From Nemertoderma westbladi (Eukaryota; Xenacoelomorpha; Nemertodermatida; Nemertodermatidae): a DNA stretch of 64,000 bases. The stretch spans positions 165,972 through 229,971 of the forward strand of contig JAUCBJ010007580.1 in NCBI GenBank assembly GCA_032718475.1, in the 5' to 3' direction. Positions 20,316 through 30,195 of this stretch are shown piece after piece (within the stretch, counting starts at the first letter, position 1; each line of letters opens with the position of its first letter). Below the pieces are notes generated by a model. The model was not told where the DNA came from. It saw only the letters and a program-made list of their open reading frames with translations, and did not search any database. Position numbers and translations under genes: made by a program.

Positions 20316-22060
20316 TTTTACAGTTGGACGGTTGGAAGGACCACTTTGAGAAGCTTCTAAACAAAGAAAGGGTATTGCCGGATTACTTTGAGGTACATGT
20401 TCACAGATATCCCCATTGGTGACATCTCCTTTGCTGAAATTAAGACCCCAGGTAGGAGCATCAAGACCAAGCGTGCCAGTAGTTGGATAGATGGCGTGAC
20501 CCCTGAGGTCTTTAAAATTCCTGAGTGTTTGGAGCTCATTGACCCCATTATTGTGGACATGTATAGGACAAAGAGAGTCCGTAAAGAACTGAGAACAAAT
20601 AAGTTGATCCCAGCCACAAAGAAGGGCAACCTAACAGCCTGTGGATCTTTTCATGGAATCTCAAATCTCATTAATCTCGATTGCTACAATGATTGATATA
20701 CAACATAATTGTATTAGATCGCATCAGGGTTCCTGTTGAGACACTGTTACATGGGAACCAAAATGATTTCCGTAAAGGTTGTGGGATCATGGAGTCTATT
20801 CTGGTATTCATAAGGATAAACGAATAGTTATCAACAAAGAAAGACAGACAACTGTCTGTTATCTTTGTTGATTTCTTTAAAGCCTTCGACTCAGTCTCCC
20901 GACCAAGTATGTTCAGCATACTTGGAGCATATGGGATTCTAGAGGAAATTATTGCAGCTATCATATGACTGTACGATGGTTCCACCACATTTGTGTCTAG
21001 TGCTGATGGTGACACAGATCCATTTGAAGTCTTATGGGGAGTCCTTCAGGGTGACACTCTTGTGCCATTCTTATTCGTAATTGTTGTTGATTATGTTCTA
21101 CATATGTCCTTAGATCATCTTAATAAAGATGGGGTGATGGTAAAACCCCCTACTGGCACAAGAAGTACTTATGGGTACTGTCAGAATCACTAGAGGGAGC
21201 CCAAAGGCTCCTCTGCTTATTGGAGCAGGTTGCTTCTAGTGTTGGTCTTTTTATACATTCCAAGAAGACCAAAATCATGACATTCAACGTAGGCAGCTCT
21301 CAAAAATGTCTGATCGGAAGGGCATAAGCTCTAAGGATGGCTTGCTTGAGCACTTGGATGATTTCTGTTACTTGGAATCATGGAGCAGAAAGTCAGGTAT
21401 GGCATGGGAAGGCATGGGCAGCATTAAATAGTCTGTCCAGGATTTGGAAGTCCCATAGAATAAAGCGGAACCTTAAGGTTCGATTATTTATGGCAGTAGT
21501 AGTCTTATATGGGAGTCCATGCTGGGCTCTAATTGCAGAGAATTCCACATCTCTGGATGGCATATTTACACGAATGCTGCGCCGGGTTCATTGTGTCAAG
21601 TACAATGAACACATTTCCAATCTGACTCTATAAAAAATTGGATGTGTTCAATTAGTTTCCCCTAGCTTGAAACTTGAGCGGAACCGCCTCCGCTTTGCAG
21701 GAGATTACTTTCGCCGTGAGGACCAGCCAGTGCATAATCTTATGCTTTGGCGGCCTCATGGAGCGAATATGCCTGGTAGACAGCCCATGACTTTCTAGAG
21801 ACGCATCTTAAAGGAAACTGGCCTTGCAGATGCGGATGAACTAGCAAATTTCATGGGTGATGAGTTGTCACCCATGATAACTCATCAGTTGTCATGAGTG
21901 ACATGTCAACCTGTCATGAGTTATGGCAGTGCAATTTGGTCGATAGCTGGCACAGCATTCTTAATATACAGTATATGTAATAAAATGTATGTAATATGTA
22001 ATATATATAATGCAGCTGCAATGCAGCATGCTGATTGTAGTAGTAGTAGTTGTAGAACGT
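20316..22060 (+). pseudogene. LINE-D: RTE-like LINE, decayed
   Basis: Reading frames in order: GWKDHFEKLLNKERVLP (the RTE W-x-EHFxxLLN block), a block ending ATKKGNLTACGSFHGISN, KAFDSVSRP (catalytic Asp), GVLQGDTLVPFLFVIVVDYV, a Lys-rich thumb RIKRNLKVRLFMAVVVLYGS, FTRMLRRVHCVKYNEH and RLRFAGDYFRREDQPVHNLM. A (GTA)n tail is at about 22035. At least five frameshifts or stops occur, and the YADD-type catalytic motif is no longer readable. RTE elements have one ORF and a microsatellite tail, which fits. Confidence 0.75.
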
Positions 22061-22069
22061 GACAGTTGC

Positions 22070-23100
22070 CGAAACGCGATGTAACCACTTGTAATCGATT
22101 TTTCATGCCTTCGTATGGAGCACTATAAAAAATACACTCCCCCGTGATTCTAATTTAGATACAATATAATATTTACCATATTATCCCCATCCGCATTCCT
22201 TAATTCAAGCCCCTGCCAATAGCCATCCACCAGTAGCAAGATTGTAACATCACCATGGCCTCTCTCCCAATAACATTTACATAATGGGAGAGCCTCACCT
22301 TATTAGCCGTCCTCTTTCCTATTATTTGGCCTTGCTTCATTCACCAGGGAATTATAATTATAGCCAATAAAAACTCTATAACATAAAGTTGCAGTGTATA
22401 CGATTATTGATCAGTTTGCCAGTCAATATTAAGCATAATTTAACGTGAATTTAACAGATCCTTGCTAAGGAAAGACCACTATCCTTAGCAAGTGATAATT
22501 AGGGGTCAACTCCATATTGACCCCAAACACCGGGTTCATAAGAGGCCACATTTCACGAATTCAACAGTCAGAAACACTCGACTTGTAGATGGCAGGCCCT
22601 GTCATGCTATCTTGGTCAGCAGTCGGACTGGACTGTACCTATACTCACCTTTACTTCGCCTAGTATCGGTGGAGCTTAGTTAGTTCCCATTGAGAACCGA
22701 GCTTTTGGCGAACCAGCCTCCTAGAGCTTGCACACTCTGTCTGCCCGCAGACTCATTGGGGGCGACCTTCGGTCAAACCTCTAAGTCGTAGGATAAAGTA
22801 GCAGCTAGTATAACTTTCTGCATCAAATTGGACCCACCCCACCCAGTTTTCAGTATTGCCAAGTTTCAACTGCACCAAGTTTATTACAACTGTTTTAGCA
22901 ACCTATTTTCATTTTAGACCTTTTTTGACTGTTAAGTATTTTACCCCAGAAACGACTAAAATACTATATTTTGTGTATTATCCTTTTGGTTACAATTATT
23001 TGGATTGTATTATTTTTGAGGCTATACTTTGGTTCCTAACGGACCCAAAGCACCCCTCTTTTTCCCTCTGTTTCTCTTTTGCCCTCTTCCCAGAGGTTTT
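22070..23100. other. Non-coding stretch with two short inverted repeats
   Basis: A perfect 11-bp inverted repeat CTTGCTAAGGA/TCCTTAGCAAG with a 10-nt loop lies at 22461-22492, and GGGGTCAA/TTGACCCC at 22502-22524. No tRNA, snRNA or protein gene was recognised. The open frames here are short and featureless. Confidence 0.4.
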
Positions 23101-23104
23101 TCTA

Positions 23105-23330
23105 TGGTGTGGGGCGAGCGACGAAAGTAAGCGAGCTTAGCATACAGGTACCACTAACTCAATCGGTGTGTCTGTTGTTCTGTTGATCTGTTGTTCTGTC
23201 ATTCTGTTGTTCCTGTTGTGTCCAATTTTAACCGTTAATAACTCAGCCAAATCTCGATAAAATATATCCAAACTTGGTACATGTAGTCTGGCAAAAGTTT
23301 AGAAATTTTCCAAGTTGAATTTGTGTGGGG
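23105..23330 (+). repeat. Second copy of the ggggcgagc repeat family
   Basis: Starts tggggcgagcgacgaaag, then a T/G-rich microsatellite (ctgttgttctg units) and taataactcagccaaatc sequence. The order and several blocks match 10330-10560. The element type is unknown; it may be a non-autonomous element. From 23330 to 23835 the sequence is AT-rich without features. Confidence 0.5.
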
Positions 23331-23837
23331 TCTTCGTGCAGCATCTGTGTAACTGTCTTGCAGTTATGATAAATTTATTTAACCAAAAATTATTAGGCTT
23401 GGCATCAGCTGGTTGCTAGGAGACTGCAAGATATATCAGGTGGGTTTGAAATTCAGCAATACCGGTACAATCAAGGTGTACTAAATAACAGATAACTGAA
23501 ATTAGCGGAGGCCAATAGCTTTATAGTAGATCCACACAGTTACATAGTATTTTACAAGTGGTTTTTATGAGTATTCATTTAATTATTGCATTTATAACCC
23601 CGATATGTGCTACATATTAATTAAGCGTTTGATTTATTAAGTTTGAGAACCTATTTTGAATTTTAAAAAATATTATTAAACAGGGATAAACACTATAATA
23701 TAACATTTATGTAATTATTTACTTATAATTATAGCAAAATATTATAGCACGAGCAGACCAGCCAGACCATTATTTAGCACAATGTTAATTAAATTTAGCA
23801 CGTTTCTTGGCGCTGCGATTTTCTTCATGGGATTTGC

Positions 23838-25195
23838 TTATAGACTTTTTAAAAAGGTTGCTGAATAAAACATTGGATAGTTTGCGCAGTAAGTGGTGTC
23901 CTTCAAGTTAAACAGAGGTGGTTGAGTATCACCTGTTGAAAGAGATTCATCGTTGTTAGCTTTGAGGTAATTGCCAAATTTTATATTAACCATGGTATTG
24001 TCAGTGAAAGTAGCAATAACTTTACCCCCTTGATCAATAATTGAATTCATAACTTCATTGGCTAGCTTTAGTTGAAAATTGGTATCAAGTGCAAGTATAG
24101 GAGCTAGTCTGACAACATGTTTCACCTTTGTTAATAAACATTTCATCATTATACAAAGGACAGTTTTAGCCATCTCATTGGTATTATCCTCAGCGCGACC
24201 ATGAACTGTTCCACCGTGATAGGATAGACGTTGGTTAACATAAACTTCATCAATAAGGAGGATACAATAGCGCGATCTTAGAGGCAATTTCTCGATAAGA
24301 GATGAAATAAAGTTGCTACTAGTGGTATTGCTAACACTAGAAGTCAAGGCATGCAGAGTGCGGATACTTGGAAGCTTCAATAGAGAACGCATATCATTGT
24401 ATAACCGGCGCGAAAGGGAGTACATGTGGAATGCAGCAATTAAATCATCTTTAGCATATATGACCATATTAATTGGGGTGTTCAGCAACTCCAACTGTCG
24501 ATACAGGAATTTGAACTTGACAGAATTGGCAATATATTGGTCATAAAAACGAATAATTGCATCAACTTCACTCCATTTAGATATATCTTTAAGGAATGGA
24601 TGTTGAATTTCCTCCAGTTCTCGAAAGCATTTCAATGAATAATGATGCGATTTACTGATGATGATGGTCCACAAAGAATATGGTTTAAATGGCGATCTTT
24701 CAGCGGCAAACAAGGTAAATTCTCCACTACGTTCTATGATATCTGCTTGTTGGCTATAACGAGATCTAAATTCAGACGTAAAAATGGAGAAGTCAATCAC
24801 ATCGCGTAACTGGAACTCGACCATTTCATCAATAGCAGGGTTTTCTCTGTTCTAATAGAGACTTCTTCGTTGTCCTTGGATCGGGTGGTGGTGTTGGTAT
24901 GAGACTTGGTGGCACATTGGAGAAAATAGTCGGTGGTTCTGCAGGTACAAAGGTACCGCCTTTTACCTTCTTCATTTGACATCCACTCGGCCAGTGCAAA
25001 CTACATATACCCATATTGTTTGTAACTTCACTTAAATTTATTATGTTGGGAAGTTGTTAATTGTAGCCACATCTGATGATCCGAAACTTCAGAAGGAAAG
25101 CGATACACGGATATTTTAGGGTTCACATCACTAACAGGATTCTCAGTTTATTTATAACCAGTTCGACATCCACCAACGCTACATTTCCTCCCCAT
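23838..25195 (-). pseudogene. THAP-domain / P-element-type transposase, broken
   Basis: The minus strand starts at ATG 25195 with a THAP zinc finger (C2CH): MGRKCSVGGC, VYRFPSE, ICSLHWPSG and PAEPPTIF. A linker follows, then a 328-codon open frame (24824-23838) with LPSIRTLHAL and an RNase H-like core start YCILLIDEVYVNQRLSYHGG, plus KVIATFTDN, typical of P-element/THAP9 transposases. Lesions are a TAA 16 codons in, frameshifts near 25050 and 24850, and loss of the C-terminal half. Terminal inverted repeats were not identified. P-like elements move DNA by cut and paste. This copy cannot. Confidence 0.75.
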
Positions 25196-25199
25196 TCTA

Positions 25200-26360
25200 A
25201 CGGTATAATTTCATAAATAATTAATCAGCATCAATAATCAAGTAAAGATTAAATATATTTTGCGCAGTTTGCAGCCTAGTCCTATAGTCAGATAGGTGGA
25301 ATACCTGAATACTTCTCCGAAGCGCACCGTACAAGTTATAAATTCGCACCGCACAACCGAAAATTCGCGTTGGGGGCATTGTAGGGGACCCCTCCCTCAA
25401 AACTACCGGTAAATAAAATATTTTCAAAAATTATTGCTGAGGTGCTTGGCTGTGCAGCTAGGGCTGTGCGACACCTTTCCGACTTACAAAAAATCGAGCG
25501 GTAGATAGCCAGCACTGCCAGACTGCACCCTACACACCAGCATTATCAAATTTACTCCATAGATCTACATTGTACGGCACGTTCGGTTTAACTCAAATTT
25601 TAACTATCTGACTACAGGACTAGGGTTTACAGTAGGTACAGCACTGCAGCAGCGTGGGCTTACCTAATTAACATTAATTAAAAATTAAAACAGAACATAG
25701 TTTAGTTATTCTGTTTGCCATTTGGCAGTTATCAGGTTTTGGCTATAGGCCTATTCACAAGCCAGATAGCTGAGAATGCTGTATTCACTGATATAAAAAT
25801 ATTAGGTAAGGTAGAAACTGAGAAAGGTACCGGTACGGTAGACAGGTAGGCCTTATATTTATTACACAACCTGGCATTCGGGCTGCCAGCGCTGAGTTTT
25901 GGCGTAGGATTATCAGATTATACAGTTATATTACAGTACCGGTACTGCAGTATTATACAATCAGACAATGCTGATACCACGGTACCTCTCCATACTGGCT
26001 GACTGGTATGGCACTGCTGTCAGCTGTATGCCTGACGTTCTGCTATTAAACCATCGACCTCCGCTAATTTCAGGATTCTGCTCGCTGCATGACCTGTTAT
26101 TTAGTACACCTTGGGTACAATGCAGCAATGTGGTAGGCCTATTTCACTTTCCTCAGCCATTCCTTCCAGCATTTCCAGATTGCAGAGTTCAGAGTATTCA
26201 GTTATTCCAGTATTCGTGACTAGGCCTATTCCAGTATTCAGCCCAAGGCCATCTAAACAACAGGCCATGACAAGGACCTAGCCTTCAAAATTATCGTAGG
26301 CTGACTGTGCTGATTATGGTACGGGTAACGAAACTGTTCCTAACTATCAGCCTAAGCTAT
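25200..26360. other. Non-coding host sequence rich in short palindromes
   Basis: Frequent ACCGGT and AGGCCT words occur. No ORF with recognisable content was found; the 83-codon frame at 25968 has no domain. The target duplication of BEL-3 (atact) ends this stretch at 26365. Confidence 0.4.
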
Positions 26361-26365
26361 ATACT

Positions 26366-27523
26366 TGTAAAAGCTTTTGCGGGATGTAACTGGCCCTTTT
26401 TCTCCGCAATCCAGTTTTCCCTCAATGCGCTCAAATACTCTAAAACTGCCTTGCTCGAGTGATGCATTCTGCTGGCTGATTGGCCGATTTGCTGTACGTA
26501 TGGCCTCTTTGTTCTGTTCGATTAACCAATCAGAACAATGATCAACTAATCAGAGCGATTTAGCCTTGTGTTGGCTATGGGCTGCAAAGGCTAGGGAGGT
26601 TTGGCATTTAGACGTTCGTGGAACCTATAGAATCTGGAGTTCTGCCAATGAGAGCTATTTCTCTTTGTGTTGAAAGCTGCCTACAACAGCCCACAGGTTT
26701 CAGTGTGTTGGTTTTCCTGATGCAATGAACATCGGCTATGGAATTATTCTGTTTCAGACTTTAGCCAAAACATTAGAACGGCTTTGATTACCGGAACGTA
26801 TAACTGTTATCCTGCCTGTCAACTGCATTATATACACACCGCATTATTTTACTGCTATTTACTGTCGGTTATTAATTGTATCTGTTGATGGAATATCGTT
26901 ATATTTGGATAATATCGATAAATAATTATAAAACCCCATCTTCTTGATATACTGAAGGTAAGAGACCGGTTACATATAGCAATTGCGACTTATATGATAT
27001 TGGTTTTGGAGTGAATCTAATGCTATTTCATAGGCACTACATGGGTCAATTGCTATTCTCTTTATATGTGACTAAAATTAGTAAAGGTCGGCAGATCAGT
27101 GTGCAGTATTGTGCGGTACCGGTAGTGTGCATGATTGGGACAGATAACAAAGCATCTCCTAAAGAATGCACCTTATACGTGAATCATAAGCCATCCCGTT
27201 GTGTTTAGTGTAAGTCATAGCTCTGTTTATATATTTAGAGCGCCACGTCCTAAAGGAACTGTTAATATTTCCCGAAGGTTAATAATATTGTCAGAGATTA
27301 TATATTAACGATCAATCGAATAATACAGTAGGCCTACACCGCAATAAGGTCAGAGCCCCCGAATCCAGTCTCCTGGGTATATCCAGCGGGTGAATGATCG
27401 CGCATAGGCTGGCTTCGGCTAATGTAGTGTATCAAATACTCGTTGTAGGCTAAAGTCGATTTACAAACTAAAAGACACCTAAATTAGGCGGGTTAAACTG
27501 CCTAAGGTCTAAAAGCGCGAACA
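26366..27523 (+). repeat. 5' LTR of BEL-3 (1158 bp)
   Basis: It matches the 3' LTR nearly base for base but holds 192 extra bp (about 27016-27207). Small changes include an A/C difference in gatgcaatgaac versus gatgccatgaac. No ORF of note. It should contain the promoter, but no certain TATA box was picked. Confidence 0.9.
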
Positions 27524-27867
27524 ATAACAGTTATGAACTCTGATTGCAGTGTAGGCAATAAATACAGTTACTATTGTTCTGGTAAGAACAGTAACAGTTA
27601 TTGCTTCTTTATTGCAGTAAGCAATAAAGCTGAAGTACCGGTCGACTGGTAACCTGTAGGCCTAACTACCTAACCACCGGAACCGGTATTTACAGCAGTA
27701 TAGGTACATCAGTATTATTTCGATTGTGATATATTGTATATTGTAGGCTGTTAGGGGATTAGGGATTGATCACCCCTTATTCCTTTGCATGGTTTACTTA
27801 TTTCTGTCAGTTTTATTTATCTGTAGGCTAATATTGAGCAGAAGACGTGTAAGCCTGCTCAGATCAT

Positions 27868-28478
27868 ACAGATAATTTGTAGGCTGGACTGTTGTCTGAC
27901 TGTTGATAGGTCTGAACGGATTGCAGTGCATGTAGAGTGTATGTCCGATAAAGTGCCGGTTAGGAAAGTAGGGGCATCCAGTACTGTAAGGTAAATCCCC
28001 CCCCCCCCCCCCCCCGAAAGAATAAGTCGTACTACTAGGTTAGAACGCATACTAACTAACCATTTCGGAGTCTGCATGTACTGTAATTTATTTAGGCTTG
28101 ATAGTAGTCTGCCAGCGTTTAGTCTGTATTTTGTTTGTATAGTCTGTACAGGTACCGTAATATTTCTTATTCAGATAATTTATAGGCTAGATTGTTGTCT
28201 GGCTGTTGTTAGGTCTGAAGAGATTGTAGTTTTGTGTGGAGTGTATGTCCGATAAAGTGCCGGTTAGGAAAGTAGGGGCATCCAGTACTGTAAGGTAAAT
28301 CCCCCCCCCCCCCCCCCCCCGAAAGAATAAGTCGTACTACTCGGTTAGAACGCTTACTAACTAACCATTTCGAAGTATGCACATACTGTAGTTTATTTAG
28401 GCTTGATAGTAGTCTGCCAGCGTTTGGTTTGTATTTTGTTTGAGTAGTTTGTACGGGTAGCGTAATATTTATTATTCA
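27868..28478 (+). repeat. Tandem duplication of about 305 bp in the BEL-3 leader
   Basis: The block from cagataatttgtaggctgg (27868) recurs from 28174. Each copy contains gataaagtgccggttagg, a C-run of about 17-20 bases (28000-28016 and 28302-28320) and gaaagaataagtcgtacta. The copies differ by scattered substitutions. Confidence 0.85.
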
Positions 28479-28479
28479 G

Positions 28480-29804
28480 AGTTTATGCGATTATTCGCAA
28501 CATTCATACCCCCAAGTTTATTCCTACAGTAATAGTGCTTGTTATATATACCGTTATAGTTAAATTAACCCCGGTACTACATCAGGGCTGCTTGGCGTAG
28601 GTAAAGACTGGTGATTTTGTGCCCCGGTCACTCCAGCAGATACCGTGGTTCTTTTAGCTGTTCAAGTATTTTAACTACTGATTATTTGTTGTATAAGTAC
28701 TTGTACCTAATTTAGGGTTTAGTGTACAGTGCTTCCCGAAGGTAATTAGTGTGTAGGCAGTATATTTGTGTTGTAAAGTGGTTAATAGGCACGTTGGTTC
28801 TGGTAGACCGCGGTAATTAACTTCTAGGTAGGAACACTCCGTGATACATAACATAGTACTTATAGCGATACGGCTATAAGTCGTCAGACGGTGGTATTTT
28901 TCCTATCTGGACAACGCAGTATATTTACTACTGCTTAGTTATTTTCAAATACCGTAGTACTCTGTCCGTTGTAATAACCAGATAATCTAACCCTTTGTTA
29001 GGCTGGTTTGTAGACTTCTTGTAAAATTACCCTAAAAATTCGTACGTGTAATTTTTGTGTTTATTTAGAGATTGTAATCTCACCCCGAATTGTATGTAAT
29101 TTGTAGTATTAAGTAACTTAGGTAAATTAGAATTATTTGTTTTAGTGTCCAACAAGTAGCACTTCACTGAGAGCGCACAGCTTCTGTGTAGTGACTTCCC
29201 CCAGAAATAATAACATTTATTTCAAATATTGACAAAACCCATTTTAATGGGTATATATATTATAAATCAACTCAACCGATTTATAAAATAGTAGGCCTGC
29301 CATACAACAATTAGGTCTCAATATCAGTTGGACTACTGCTTAAATAACGGTAATAAAGTAAGTTAAAGTAACCAAGTAACCCCTAAAATTCAGAAATTTA
29401 ATTATTCTAAAATAATTGATATACCGGTATTTACAATAGACTTATTATATTTATTTCTATAAATTTAGGCTGAAATTATACCGGTATTCTGTAATTAATT
29501 CTAGTCCATAATTATACTTATATATACTATAAGTGAAAGCTGTATACCGGTATTCACGATAGGCCTATTATATATTTATATATATTTGTGCTGAAATTAC
29601 ATACCGGTATTCTGTGACAAACCTAGTCTGTAATAATACTTATATATACTATAAGCATACCGGTATTCTAATATATTGTATATATATCACGTTACATTCA
29701 GTGACGATATCGGTAATTAATTACTAGGCTAACAGTTGATACTGAATTACTAGACTCGCTTTAACTGTAATATAGCAGTAGGCATTCAACTGTACAAATC
29801 TAAT
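28480..29804 (+). other. Rest of BEL-3 untranslated leader, with accggtatt repeats
   Basis: No ORF was seen. About 29405-29690 holds two to three diverged copies of a roughly 125-bp unit with ataccggtatt, an AT-rich part and cttatatatactataag. Gag starts at 29805. The leader is unusually long (about 2.3 kb) and no standard tRNA primer site was recognised at 27524. Confidence 0.5.
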
Positions 29805-30131
29805 ATGTCTGACACAAAACGGGCACTGTCAGATAGTCTTTTGAAAGGTGTTAGAATGAGTCTTCGACTTGGACAGTGTCTTGAAAGGATAGAAGACAGA
29901 AAAGAAGCGGAAAGAAAAGTAGCAGCGGCAGAAGCAGAAAGAAAAGCGGAAGAGGCAGTGGCAGAAGCAGAACGGAAGGCGTCTGAAGCGACTACCCAAC
30001 TAGAGCTGGAAAACCTTCAGGCGAAACAAGATTACTTGAAGAAACAAACCAGAAGACAGGGATTTGCCTCCTCCGATGAAGGTGATATAAGAGATCCCGA
30101 AGGTAGAGGTAATACATTCAAGCCGACGTAG
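29805..30131 (+). pseudogene. gag: BEL-3 gag N-terminus (coiled coil)
   Basis: An ATG opens 108 codons dominated by an Ala/Glu/Lys/Arg heptad region (AERKAEEAVAEAERKASEAT), a likely coiled coil, and end at TAG 30129. The next gag ORF lies in another frame. Two inverted repeats sit in between, ACCTC/GAGGT near 30152 and a perfect 9-bp stem with 4-nt loop at 30175-30196. This is either a decayed junction or a recoding site. Confidence 0.6.
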
Positions 30132-30195
30132 ACGGATGCTCAAGCGGACGGTACCTCCTGAGGTGAGAATGTAACTGGATAGTGTAGACTATCCA

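Noticed and set aside
22461-22524. Possible small structured RNA gene
   Set aside because: The two short inverted repeats do not form a recognisable tRNA, snRNA or 5S fold and no promoter boxes were found.
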